Shown: positions 1-8,211 of the stretch, piece after piece
Layout of the letters: every line of letters starts with the position of its first letter
Position numbering within the stretch: position 1 is the stretch's first letter
Source: JAICYJ01 sp963766445
GTDB lineage: Bacteria; Actinomycetota; Thermoleophilia; Gaiellales; JAICJC01
DNA: 64,000 nt
Assembly: GCA_963766445.1 (NCBI GenBank)
Contig: CAVXZW010000015.1
Coordinates: forward strand, 62,001 to 126,000
Direction of reading: 5' to 3'
Notes under the pieces: model-generated
The model's input: only the letters and a program-made list of their open reading frames with translations
Told to the model about the DNA's origin: nothing
Database searches by the model: none
Program-made: the position numbers and the translations under genes

Positions 1-190
1 AGGCGAACGGCCGCGGGTCGGCCGCCGACCACTCGGCCAGCAGCGCGGACTTGCCGTAGCCGGCCGGGGCGGCAATCGCGACCACAGCAGCGTCCGACGC
101 CGTCAGCGTCCGCACCAGCGCCGGACGCGGTACCAGTCCCCTGGGGCGCGGGGGTTCGAGCTTGGCCTCGAGCAGGTCGGACCGCCGCGC
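1..190 (-). CDS. LuxR/MalT-family AAA ATPase regulator, N-terminal fragment (partial)
   Basis: The minus-strand reading frame runs off the left edge of the window. It encodes the pattern LEAKLEPPRPRGLVPRP followed by a Walker A loop, APAGYGKSALLAEWS. This is the usual opening of large MalT-like LuxR regulators, which bind ATP through an STAND-type NTPase and carry a C-terminal LuxR helix-turn-helix outside this window. The frame stays open upstream of position 190 but no ATG or GTG stands at the expected place, so the start is unclear and a frame break may lie nearby. The region from 190 to 415 otherwise holds only the promoter of the next, divergent gene. Family assignment rests on about 55 residues. 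Confidence 0.6.
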
Positions 191-364
191 GCCTCGGCGG
201 GGCGCACGAACGACCGAACGGCGGTCGGCCGCTCCAGATCCGCGTTCGTTCGTGACAGGTTTCAGCTGCCCTGACCCCCCAAGAGTCCTGACGTTGCCGC
301 AACCCTATACCGCGCGGGCGAGCGGCACCGTGAGGCGCGCCGAAAACGACCGACCACCGCCGGG

Positions 365-370
365 TAGACT
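365..370 (+). promoter_or_regulatory. Putative -10 element (TAGACT) of the holin-like gene
   Basis: TAGACT fits the actinobacterial TANNNT -10 pattern and lies 45 nt before the ATG at 416. An AAGGGG stretch just before that ATG can serve as ribosome binding site. This is inference from pattern only. Confidence 0.4.
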
Positions 371-415
371 GACCGGTCAGCTTGTGTTCGGCGGCACGAT
401 CGAGAAGGGGCGACC

Positions 416-1108
416 ATGACGGATGAGCCGGTGGAGGCGGAGGAGATCTCGGCTGCCGAGGAGGGCGACGACCAGCAATCGCTGATGGAGCTGGTCGAGC
501 GGTTCGGGCGCGACTCGAGCGTGCTGGTGCTGCGCGAGGCGGAGCTGGCCGGGGCGCGCCACGAGACGGACGTGCGCCGAGCCGGCCGTGACGCCACTGC
601 CGCGGCGATCGCCGCGGTCGCTCTCGGAACCGCGTTCCTGCTCGCGAACTGGGCAGCCGTGCGCGGGCTGTCGGGATCGCTGTCGAGCTGGCGCGCGCCG
701 CTGTTGCTCGCTGCGGTGTGGCTGGTGGTGGGAGTCGCGGTGGCCGCACTGCCGCTGTCCCGGTTCCGTCACCTGCTGAGCCGCCCCACCCCCTCCATCG
801 AGGAGCGCGAGCGGGCCCGCGACGACGCCGCGCAGCAGGTGCGCGAGTCGCTGGAGCAGCTCGCCGCGGGCCTGGCCGACGAGGCCCAGGCGCGCATGGT
901 GTCGGCCATGATGCCCTCGGCGGACGGAGTGCTCGAGACCGGCGAGGACGTGCTGCAGGCATCCGAGGAGCTGCTCGACGACATGGTCGAGAGCGTGCCC
1001 GGCGGCAGCGTGGTCGGACAGGTGATCGACTTCGCGCTGATCCCGGGCCGCTACGGCGTCCGGGTGGCGACGACGGTGCTCAAGGGCGGCCCATCAGAGC
1101 AGGAGTAG
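416..1108 (+). CDS. Phage-holin-superfamily (DUF1469-like) membrane protein
   Basis: The 230-residue protein has an acidic N-terminus, then an amphipathic helix (about residues 20-60), two hydrophobic segments (about 62-82 and 92-112), and a long charged helical C-terminal half. The order helix, two membrane spans, cytosolic tail is that of the holin_3_6 (DUF1469) family of actinobacteria, which usually sits next to cell-envelope or stress genes and is not a lysis protein. The C-terminal half (residues 120-230) is longer than the typical family member and contains a glutamate-rich stretch. It stands alone, convergent with the C45-type gene. The family assignment is moderate; the exact role is not known. 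Confidence 0.6.
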   Translation: MTDEPVEAEEISAAEEGDDQQSLMELVERFGRDSSVLVLREAELAGARHETDVRRAGRDATAAAIAAVALGTAFLLANWAAVRGLSGSLSSWRAPLLLAAVWLVVGVAVAALPLSRFRHLLSRPTPSIEERERARDDAAQQVRESLEQLAAGLADEAQARMVSAMMPSADGVLETGEDVLQASEELLDDMVESVPGGSVVGQVIDFALIPGRYGVRVATTVLKGGPSEQE

Positions 1109-1112
1109 CCGT

Positions 1113-2276
1113 TCAGAGACCGCCCAGCTCGACCTCGAACAGCTCCGGCAGGGCGGCATCGAGCGCGAGCCGCAGCCGCTGGTGTGGCCAGTGGTAGTCG
1201 AGGCGGCCTGATGCAGGCCGGTAGGCGGCGGTGAACAGCGTGGCGAAGCCGGCGTCCCATTCCCGCGCCAGCAGCGGGGGCTGAAGCAGCGCCTCCGCCA
1301 TCGTGACGTCGTCGGCGCCCGCGGACGACATCGCCTGGAGCAGGTCGAGCCGCTCGACACTGCCGACCCAGGCCGAGTGCTCCGGCCACTCGACCGTCTC
1401 CGGATGGTTGGTGACCGCGCGCCGGTCGGTCACCAGCGCCGGGCGATCGGGGGAGATCATCACGGTGACGACCCGCCCGGATCGGTCGCAGAGCGTGACG
1501 TTGTACGAGATCTGGTGCGGCAGCCGCCGCAGCACATCGATGCCTTCCGCGACGTCGGCGGCCACCTCCAGCAGGTAGCGGATCACGAGCGGGATGCCGA
1601 AGCCCTCGCCCACCTCGCGGCGTCCGCCGAACGTCAGCGACACCGCCAGGCCGTCGTCGTTCACGCCGTCCACCAGACCCCACAGGCAGTCCCCGGTACC
1701 GAGCACGCGCCGTGTCGACCAGCGTGATCGGTAGATCGTCGCCTCGAACAGGCGCGGGTCGTAGTCGTAGTTGCGAAGCAGCACCGGCTCGCCGCCATCG
1801 CGATCCGGGACGACCACCTGGGAGCAGGCGACGATGAAGGGCGGCGGGTTCCACAGGGTCAGCATGGCTGCGGCCGCGTCGTCGCCGCCGGCGAGCGCCA
1901 CCAGCTGCGCATGCACCTCGGCCAGCTGGGGCATGTGGTGATGAAGCGCGGCCTCTGCGGCCGCACGGCCGGGCCGTTCCCGGCCGCCGTCGGCTCCCAG
2001 CCACCAGGCTCGGTAGGCGTCCCACGTCTCGCGGTACAGCGCACTCCAGCGCGGTCCCGGACGTTCCTCGTCGATGCCGATGAACCGCAGCGTCCGGGTC
2101 TGCGGGCGCGGTGCCGGCGAGTCGGTCAGCCACCGGCGCCATTCTGCAGGCACGAACTGCGTCCAGTCGTCCGCCGCCGAGGCGGTGGTGGGCAGAAGGT
2201 GACGCACGGACTCGGGCACCCAGCTCTTCCAGCCGCCCGCCTCCGACTCCGGCATCTGATCGGTCTCGTGCGGCAT
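1113..2276 (-). CDS. C45-type autoproteolytic acyltransferase/hydrolase
   Basis: The 387-residue protein resembles the N-terminal-nucleophile family of acyl-CoA:6-aminopenicillanate acyltransferases (peptidase family C45). Cys151 in IVACSQVVV is the likely nucleophile exposed by self-cleavage. It is followed, as in the family, by an LLRNYDYDP motif and by LWGLVDGVNDDGLAVSL. The roughly 150 residues before the cysteine would form the released alpha subunit. Substrates of environmental members are mostly unknown (N-acyl amides are plausible). The gene is divergent from dinB. A TACACT hexamer (complement of 2285-2290) lies 8 nt before the ATG, which suggests a leaderless message. Confidence 0.72.
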   Translation of the reverse strand: MPHETDQMPESEAGGWKSWVPESVRHLLPTTASAADDWTQFVPAEWRRWLTDSPAPRPQTRTLRFIGIDEERPGPRWSALYRETWDAYRAWWLGADGGRERPGRAAAEAALHHHMPQLAEVHAQLVALAGGDDAAAAMLTLWNPPPFIVACSQVVVPDRDGGEPVLLRNYDYDPRLFEATIYRSRWSTRRVLGTGDCLWGLVDGVNDDGLAVSLTFGGRREVGEGFGIPLVIRYLLEVAADVAEGIDVLRRLPHQISYNVTLCDRSGRVVTVMISPDRPALVTDRRAVTNHPETVEWPEHSAWVGSVERLDLLQAMSSAGADDVTMAEALLQPPLLAREWDAGFATLFTAAYRPASGRLDYHWPHQRLRLALDAALPELFEVELGGL

Positions 2277-2318
2277 CGCGGGTCAGTGTACGCCGGTCGA
2301 CGCCGGGCGCGATTCGTG

Positions 2319-2332
2319 CGAACATATGTTCG
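2319..2332. promoter_or_regulatory. LexA (SOS) box overlapping the dinB start codon
   Basis: CGAACATATGTTCG is a perfect 14-bp palindrome and matches the Gram-positive/actinobacterial LexA consensus CGAAC-N4-GTTCG at every fixed base. The annotated ATG of dinB (2326-2328) lies inside the spacer. The neighbour, a DNA-damage polymerase, is a classic SOS gene, so control by LexA is strongly expected. Confidence 0.88.
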
Positions 2333-3522
2333 TGAAGGACGAGGCGAACATCCTCCACGCCGACCTCGATGCCTTCTTCGCGTCGGTCGAGCAGCGCGAC
2401 GATCCGCGCCTGCGGGGCCGCCCCGTGATCGTCGGCGGAGGCGTGGTGCTGGCGGCCAGCTACGAGGCCAAGGCGCGCGGCGTCCGCACGGCCATGGGCG
2501 GCGGCCGGGCGCGCATGCTGTGCCCGGATGCGGTCGTGGTGCCGCCGCGGATGTCGGCCTACTCGGAGGCCAGCAAGGCCGTCTACCGCGTGTTCGAGGA
2601 CATGGCGCCGGTGGTCGAGGGCCTGTCCATCGACGAGGCCTTCCTGGACGTGCGCGGGCTCGAGCACATCACCGGGACGCCGGCCGAGATCGCCGTTCGG
2701 CTGAAGCGCGAGGTAATCGAGCGGGTGGGGCTGCCGATCACGGTCGGCGTCGCGCGCACCAAGTTCCTGGCCAAGGTGGCCAGCGGCGTGGCGAAGCCGG
2801 ACGGGCTGCTGGTGGTGCCGCCCGAGGCGGAGTTGGCCTTCCTGCATCCCCTGCCGATCGAGCGGCTGTGGGGAGTCGGCCCGGCCACGTCGGCCAAGCT
2901 GCATCTGCTCGGCATCGCGACCGTGCGGCAGGTGGCGGAGCTGACGGAGGCCGACCTCGTCTCGATGCTGGGGCGAGGCGTGGGCCGCCAGCTGCACGCG
3001 CTCGCCCACAACCGCGACCCGCGGCGGGTGCGGCCGCGGAGCAGGCGCCGCTCGATCGGCGCCCAGCACGCCATGGGTCGGCGGCCGAAGTCGTGGCACC
3101 AGATCGAGGCCAGTCTGGCGGCCCTGGTGGAGCGGGTTACCCGCCGCATGCGCGCTGCCGGGCGAGCCGGGCGCACGGTGGTGCTGCGGCTGCGCTTCGA
3201 CGACTTCGCCCGCGTCACGCGGTCGCACACGATGCCCTACCCGACCGCCCAGACGCAGGCGATCCTGCTGACCGCACGCGCGCTGCTGGCGACCGCCCGG
3301 CCGCTAATCGAGCGCCGCGGCCTGACGCTGGTGGGCGTCGCGGTCACCAACCTTGAGGACGGCTCAGCGCTGCAGCTGGAGCTGCCGTTCAACCGCCGCA
3401 GCCGGGACGAGCTCGACGCCGCGCTCGATCAGGTGCGGGACCGGTACGGGTCGGCAGCCGTGATCAGGGCTGCGTCGCTGGGCCGCGATCAGCGATCCCC
3501 ACCGCCGCTGCTGCCGGACTGA
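2326..3522 (+). CDS. dinB: DNA polymerase IV (Y-family, translesion)
   Basis: The 398-residue protein carries the Y-family palm motifs: ILHADLDAFFASVE with metal ligand Asp13, and SIDEAFLDV with Asp103 and Glu104. The ASYEAKARGVRTAM segment, the helix-hairpin-helix segment near LWGVGPATSAKLHLLGI and the little-finger domain (about residues 240-350) are all present. Pol IV copies past damaged bases without proofreading. The frame can start at ATG 2326 or at GTG 2332; because the LexA box covers 2319-2332, the later start or a leaderless mRNA beginning at the ATG are both possible. The last 59 bases overlap the end of the convergent small membrane protein gene. Confidence 0.93.
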   Translation: MFVKDEANILHADLDAFFASVEQRDDPRLRGRPVIVGGGVVLAASYEAKARGVRTAMGGGRARMLCPDAVVVPPRMSAYSEASKAVYRVFEDMAPVVEGLSIDEAFLDVRGLEHITGTPAEIAVRLKREVIERVGLPITVGVARTKFLAKVASGVAKPDGLLVVPPEAELAFLHPLPIERLWGVGPATSAKLHLLGIATVRQVAELTEADLVSMLGRGVGRQLHALAHNRDPRRVRPRSRRRSIGAQHAMGRRPKSWHQIEASLAALVERVTRRMRAAGRAGRTVVLRLRFDDFARVTRSHTMPYPTAQTQAILLTARALLATARPLIERRGLTLVGVAVTNLEDGSALQLELPFNRRSRDELDAALDQVRDRYGSAAVIRAASLGRDQRSPPPLLPD

Positions 3523-3835
3523 CCGACGGCGCGTCGTCCGGGCCGGGAGGCGTCGTCCACGACTCGCCGTGGGCCAGCCGGTGCGGATGCTTCGCTTGGT
3601 GCTTGCGGTGCAGGGCGGTGTGGTGGTCCAGCGTGTGGTGGTTCGGGCAGACCTTCCAGGTCGTGCCCCGCACCGGATGCCGTCCCGGCCGGTAGCACCA
3701 GATTACCCGGCAGCGGGTGTGCCACCACGCCCACAGCAGCGCGAGCGTCGTGAGCAGCAGGCCGGCGAGGCCTGCGAAATCCGAGAAGGCGGTGCCGGGA
3801 TCACCCGCCCACCAGTGTTCAAGCCACCCGATCAC
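3464..3835 (-). CDS. Small membrane protein with Cys/His-rich tail, function unknown
   Basis: The 123-residue protein has one membrane span (about residues 20-40, LAGLLLTTLALLWAWW) followed by a cytosolic segment rich in Cys and His (CRVIWCYRPGRHP, then KVCPNHHTLDHHTALHRKHQ). The pattern suggests metal binding or an HNH-like or zinc-knuckle fold, but I cannot place it in a family. Its ATG overlaps the last codons of the upstream zinc-ribbon gene, so the two are translationally coupled. Its 3' end overlaps the end of dinB, which is convergent. Confidence 0.55.
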   Translation of the reverse strand: MIGWLEHWWAGDPGTAFSDFAGLAGLLLTTLALLWAWWHTRCRVIWCYRPGRHPVRGTTWKVCPNHHTLDHHTALHRKHQAKHPHRLAHGESWTTPPGPDDAPSVSPAAAAVGIADRGPATQP

Positions 3836-4487
3836 TCGGCTCGTCGGTCTCCGGCGCGGCCGCCGCGGGTGTGGCTGGCGCTGCGGGCGGGGTGTCCGGC
3901 GCAGGCGTCGGCACGGTGGCCGGCGGGAGCGGCGGCAGGGCGGATGTCGGGATCGGGTCGACCGGCAGCGGCGTGCGCCGCCCGGTCACGGCCGACGCCA
4001 TCCGCGACAGCACACCGGTGTGCTCCTCGCTCGCCTCGAGGCCGGCAACGAAGGTGGCGCGCACCGCCTCCAGCGCGTGCTCGTCGACCGGGGGCGGCTC
4101 GGGGTTGGGGATGTCCTTGGGCAGCTGGCCAATCACGGTCGCGTCCAGCCAGAACAGCTCGTCCTCCCGGCAGACGGCGATGCTGGCCGTCACCGCGTCG
4201 GTGCCGTCACCGGGCTGGCCGGCCTCTGCCTCGTCGGTGTCCACTTTGAGGCTGACATCGACCATGGGCGTCCCGCACATCGGGCACGAGCGCTCGCCCG
4301 CGGCGGCATCCTCGGAGCCCTGCCAGATCGCCTTGATCTCGTCCTCCTGCACGTGGCCGTAGGCGGCCGTCATCGTGCAGGCGGCGCCGTGGCCGTTCGG
4401 GCACGACCAGAACGTGTCATAGCCGCTTGCGCCGAGCGCGAGCACGGCCTGACAGGTGGGGCAGGTGGGCGAATCGGGAGATGCCAT
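3819..4487 (-). CDS. Zinc-ribbon protein of zf-TFIIB type, function unknown
   Basis: From ATG 4487 the protein has 222 residues. It opens with a CPTC zinc half-knuckle, then WSCPNGHGAAC, then CPMCGTPM. The later segment IAVCREDELFWLDATVI looks like the second half of a zf-TFIIB repeat (normally CxxCxGxWLDxxEL) in which one cysteine has been lost. The last 70 residues are Pro/Ala-rich and probably disordered. The upstream ATG at 4574 is unlikely because an AAGGAG ribosome binding site stands about 10 nt before 4487. It forms an operon with the small membrane protein downstream. A role as a metal-dependent scaffold is speculation. Confidence 0.62.
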   Translation of the reverse strand: MASPDSPTCPTCQAVLALGASGYDTFWSCPNGHGAACTMTAAYGHVQEDEIKAIWQGSEDAAAGERSCPMCGTPMVDVSLKVDTDEAEAGQPGDGTDAVTASIAVCREDELFWLDATVIGQLPKDIPNPEPPPVDEHALEAVRATFVAGLEASEEHTGVLSRMASAVTGRRTPLPVDPIPTSALPPLPPATVPTPAPDTPPAAPATPAAAAPETDEPSDRVA

Positions 4488-4586
4488 GGGTTCTGGGCTC
4501 CTTCGTAAATGATCAATTGGCGACGCGGGCGCTGACGCCGCCTGAGAGGTATCGGACGTGAGGCGGCAGTCCATGAGCCCCGGAAG

Positions 4587-5209
4587 CTACGCGGCCGCGG
4601 CCAGCGCCCTCATCAGGTGCCGCAGCGCCGGGCGCAGCGAGCGCTGCTCGAACCGCGGATCGGCCTCGATCACCTGCAGGAAGGCCAGCCCTTCGAGCGT
4701 CGCCACCACCAGCCGTGCCGCCTGGTCGGTCTGGCGGATGCCACAGCCGGTAAGCAGCTCGACCACGATCGCCCGGTAGACGTCGTTCAGGCGGCGTTCG
4801 CCGGGCGCAGCTGGGGTCGGCGGGCGGCGGCCAGCGACAGCTCGACGACCGATACCACGGCCAGGCGCTCGTCGCCCAGGCGGCCCATCATCAGGTCGCT
4901 GAGCCGGTCGGCCACCATCTCTGGCGTGGCATCCGCCATGGCCAGCTCGCCGGCGATCGCGCGCAGGCTGTCGATGGTCTCGGCCACGGCCAGGTCGAGC
5001 GCCTCGGAGATCAGGTTCTCCTTCGTCGCGAAGTGGTAGGACGTGAGCGCCAGCGACACGCCCGCCTCCCGCGCCACCGCCCGGTGGGTGAGGGCCGCCA
5101 GACCGTCGTCACGCAGGATCCGCAGAGCCGCCTCCAGGATCGCGCGGCGGCTGCGGTCGCCGTCGGCGCGGTGGCGACGGGGCGGCTGCCGTTGCGCTAG
5201 TCTGGACAT
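4587..5209 (-). CDS. TetR/AcrR-family transcriptional repressor (frame break near 4800)
   Basis: The N-terminal half contains a textbook TetR helix-turn-helix: ILEAALRILRDDGLAALTHR, AVAREAGVSLALTSYHF and KENLISEAL. The frame stops early near 4787, but the next frame continues without a gap as LNDVYRAIVVELLTGCG through LRPALRHLMRALAAAA to a stop at 4587-4589. The break lies in the CCCGGCGAACGCC stretch, and one base restores a normal length of about 205 residues. The ATG lies inside a perfect palindrome and 7 nt behind TAAGAT, so it is probably leaderless and autoregulated. It is divergent from the amidohydrolase gene and probably controls the 5.2-8.2 kb block. Confidence 0.8.
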
Positions 5210-5216
5210 ATGTCCA
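5203..5216. promoter_or_regulatory. TetR-type operator palindrome between tetR and amidohydrolase genes
   Basis: TGGACATATGTCCA is a perfect 14-bp inverted repeat in the 32-bp divergent intergenic region. It covers the tetR start codon (5207-5209, minus strand) and the expected transcription start. A minus -10 (TAAGAT, complement of 5217-5222) and a plus -10 (TATCGT, 5220-5225) overlap it or lie next to it, so one bound repressor could close both promoters. Confidence 0.72.
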
Positions 5217-5241
5217 ATCTTATCGTAGAGGCCGCCCGAAC

Positions 5242-6318
5242 ATGATCGACTGCGACATCCACGTACAGATAGGCGACCGTGAGCAGTTCCTCGGGTTCGT
5301 CGAGCCGGGCCAGCGGGACTGGTTCCGCGAGCAAGGCCCGCTGCTGGGCACGCCCGGTTACACCTGGGTGCACCCGACCGGTTTCATGCGGGCCGAGCTG
5401 GAGCCGGGCGCCGGCGGCATGCCCGCGAGCACGCCCGATCTGGTGCGGCGCGAGCTGCTCGACCCCTACGGCATCGACATCGGGCTGCTCACCGCCGACG
5501 ACGGCATCGCCGTCTCGCTGATGGCCAGTCCCTATCGCGCCGCCGCCTACGCCCGAGCCCACAACGACTGGCTGCGCGACTGCTGGCTGGACGCAGACCC
5601 GCGACTGCGCGGCACCATCGTCGTCCCCGCCCAGGATCCGCTGGCCGCAGCCGAGGAGATCAACCGCGTCGCGACCGACGCTCGCTTCGCGGCGGTGCTG
5701 CTGTGTGGCGGGTCTGAGCGCCCGTACGGCGATCCGCGCTACCTGCCGGTGTTCGCCGCGGCGGCAGAGCACGACCTGCCGGTCGCCATCCACTCCGGTG
5801 CGGAAGGACTGGGCATCTCGACCGGTTCCGGCGGGGCCGGCATGCCCAGCTTTTACGTCGAGTGGCACACGCTGGGCTCGGCCTGCAGCATCATGAGCCA
5901 CCTGGTGTCGCTGATCTGCCACGGCACCTTCGAGCGGCTGCCTGACCTGCGCGTCGTGCTGATGGAGGGCGGCCTGGGCTGGCTGCCGGGCGTACTCTGG
6001 CGCCTGGACACGAACTGGCGGGGGCTGCGCTCCGAGGTGCCCTGGCTGGAGCGCCGCCCGAGCGAGATCCTGCGAGAGCACATCCGCTTCACCACCCAGC
6101 CGCTCGAGCACACCGACGGCAACGACGGGCTGCTGTTCCAGATGCTGCAGGCGGTCGGCGCACCCGGGATCCTCTGCTTCGCGTCTGACTACCCGCACTG
6201 GGACTTCGACGAGCCCGGCCAGATGATCCGGCGCCTGCCCGAGGCATGGCGCGAGACGATCATGCACGACAACGCCGCCGAGCTGTTCGCGTCCCGGATC
6301 GGCCCGGTGACGGTGTGA
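5242..6318 (+). CDS. Amidohydrolase-2 family metal-dependent hydrolase/decarboxylase
   Basis: The 358-residue protein has the opening MIDCDIHVQIGD, a central VAIHSGAEG histidine and the late FASDYPHWDFDEPG aspartate motif of the amidohydrolase_2 (PF04909) TIM barrels. Members hydrolyse or decarboxylate small organic acids through one active-site metal. The first motif has one histidine where many members have HxH, which is common in the decarboxylase-like branch. It starts the plus-strand block, divergent from tetR, and its last bases overlap the Rieske gene, which suggests an operon with a catabolic task. The substrate cannot be told. Confidence 0.8.
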   Translation: MIDCDIHVQIGDREQFLGFVEPGQRDWFREQGPLLGTPGYTWVHPTGFMRAELEPGAGGMPASTPDLVRRELLDPYGIDIGLLTADDGIAVSLMASPYRAAAYARAHNDWLRDCWLDADPRLRGTIVVPAQDPLAAAEEINRVATDARFAAVLLCGGSERPYGDPRYLPVFAAAAEHDLPVAIHSGAEGLGISTGSGGAGMPSFYVEWHTLGSACSIMSHLVSLICHGTFERLPDLRVVLMEGGLGWLPGVLWRLDTNWRGLRSEVPWLERRPSEILREHIRFTTQPLEHTDGNDGLLFQMLQAVGAPGILCFASDYPHWDFDEPGQMIRRLPEAWRETIMHDNAAELFASRIGPVTV

Positions 6319-6668
6319 GCGAGTGGCACGACGTCGGCTCCGCCGGCGACCTGGACGAGCGGGGAGTGCTGCTGGCCCGGGTCAGCGGCCGCTCGATCGG
6401 CGTGCTGCGCGATAGTGCCACCGGCACCCTGTACGCGGTGCGGAACCGGTGTCCCCACCACGGCGCGCCGCTCTGCCTGGGCACCGTTCGCGACCGCCTC
6501 GGCGGCCGCCCCGCGCAGTACGTCGCGGCGGGGCGGCGGGTGCTGCACTGCCCCTGGCATGGCTGGGAGTTCGACCTGGACAGCGGGCGCTGCCCGGACG
6601 ACGAGCGCATGCGCGTGGCCGTCTACACGGTCAAGATCGAGTCGGGACGCGTCCTGATCGACGCCTGA
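6315..6668 (+). CDS. Small Rieske [2Fe-2S] ferredoxin
   Basis: From GTG 6315, which overlaps the amidohydrolase stop by 4 bases, the protein has 117 residues. It has both Rieske boxes: RCPHHGAPLC and HCPWHGWEFDL, giving the Cys-X-His pair twice. There is no catalytic domain, so it is a stand-alone Rieske ferredoxin of the type that passes electrons to oxygenases or acts inside small catabolic operons. No oxygenase subunit is present in this window. The gap to the next gene is 50 bases. Confidence 0.85.
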   Translation: MSEWHDVGSAGDLDERGVLLARVSGRSIGVLRDSATGTLYAVRNRCPHHGAPLCLGTVRDRLGGRPAQYVAAGRRVLHCPWHGWEFDLDSGRCPDDERMRVAVYTVKIESGRVLIDA

Positions 6669-6718
6669 ACGGCGGGTACAGTGCAGATGATGCATCCCGC
6701 AGCACCGAGATCGGCCCC

Positions 6719-8211
6719 ATGTTTTTGAACTCGATGCCGCGCCTGGATGTGCTGAGAGCGGACGACCTGGCCACGCTCGACGCCGGCTGGGAGCGGCTGG
6801 CCGCCGAGGTGGGCGTGCGGTTCGACCACCCCCGCGCGCTGGAGCTATTCCGGGAGGCCGGCCAGACGGTGGACGGCGAGGTCGTGCACTTCGACCCGGC
6901 TTCCTGCGTGCGCAGGTGGCGCTTGCCCCGGCGAGCTTTCACCTGCACGCCCGCAATCCGGCCCGCAACCTCGAGGTGGGCGGCGGCCAGATGATCTTCG
7001 CAGCCACGAACGGGCCGCCGTTCGTGCGGGCCGGCGGCGCGCGCCGCGACGGCACCATGGCCGACCTCGAGCGGTTCCTGATGATGACGCAGATGACCGA
7101 CGTGCTGGACACGCCCGGCCGCAGCATCGTCGAGCCCAACGACGTGCCGCTCGACGTGCGCCACCTGGTGCGGGCGCTGGAGGCGGTCCGGCTGACCGAC
7201 CGGGTGTGGTCGGGCGAGCCGTCGCCGCAGCGCTCGGCCGAGGACTGCCTGGCGATGGCGGGGATCGTGATGGGCGGGGCCGAGGCGCTGCTGGAGCGGC
7301 CGGCCGTGTTCTGCAACATCAACGTCAACTCGCCGCTGCACTACGACGTCCGCATGCTGGAGGGCCTGTTCGCCTACGCGGACGCCGGCCAGCCGGTGAT
7401 CGTGACCCCCTTCCTGTTGATGGGGGCGATGGCGCCGGTCACCGTTCCGGCCGCGCTCGTCCAGCAGACGGCCGAGGTGCTGGCCGGGCTGGCGCTGGTG
7501 CAGCTGGTGCGCCCGGGCGCGCCCTGCGTGATGGGCTCGTTCCTGTCGGCGACCGACATGAAATCGGGCGCTCCGTCGTTCGGCGGCCCCGAGTCGGCGT
7601 TCGGCCTGTACGCGTCCGGCCAGCTGGCCCGCCGGTTCGGTCTGCCGTGGCGATCGGGCGGCGGGACGCTGACGGCCAGCCAGACCGTCGACTTCCAGGC
7701 CGGCTACGAGGCCTTCAACACGCTCAGCGCCGCCTTCCTGTCAGGCGCGAACGTGTGCTGGCAGTCGGCCGGGTGGCTGGAGGGGGGCCTGGTCACCTGC
7801 TTCGAGAAGTTCGTCGCCGACGTCGAGCTGATCGAGCTGCTGCAGCAGCAGTTCGCGCCGGCCACGATCGACGAGGCCAGCCTCGCCTACGACGCGCACG
7901 TCGAGGTCGGCCAGGGCGGGCACTTCTTCGGCACCGAGCACACGCTCGCGCACTTCCGCGACTGCTTCTGGCGGCCCACGATCGGGTCGACCGACAACAT
8001 CGATCGCTGGCGCAAGAACGGGTCGCGGGACTACGCCAGCCGCTCCGAGGACCGCTGGCTGGCACTGGTGGAGAGCTACGAGCAGCCGCCGCTGGACGAC
8101 GCCGTCGAGGCGGAGCTGGTCGAGTTCGTGGAGCGGCGCGCGCGCGAGCTGGGCGACACCGTCAGCATCCGGCGCGGCCCGGTGCAGCCGGCCCGGCGCG
8201 AGGCGTCCTAG
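6719..8211 (+). CDS. Non-pyrrolysine MttB-family (trimethylamine methyltransferase-like) protein, frame break near 6900
   Basis: The first part reads LNSMPRLDVLRADDLATLD and ELFREAGQTVDGEVVHFDP. After a one-base break near 6900 the next frame continues FLRAQVALAPASFHLHARN and runs to 8211, about 497 residues in all. The order fits the MttB superfamily, TIM-barrel corrinoid-dependent methyltransferases that demethylate quaternary amines such as glycine betaine or carnitine. There is no in-frame amber codon, so this is the non-pyrrolysine branch. Conserved-looking stretches are VFCNINVNSPLHYD and GQGGHFFGTEHTLAHFR. Start ATG 6719 is preferred over 6734. No corrinoid protein is adjacent. Confidence 0.8.

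Noticed and set aside
1051..3228. Very long antisense open frame (over 700 codons) opposite dinB and the C45-type gene
   Set aside because: Composition is Arg/Pro/Ala-rich without domain patterns, and it is opposite two well-recognised genes. GC-rich codon bias produces such shadows.
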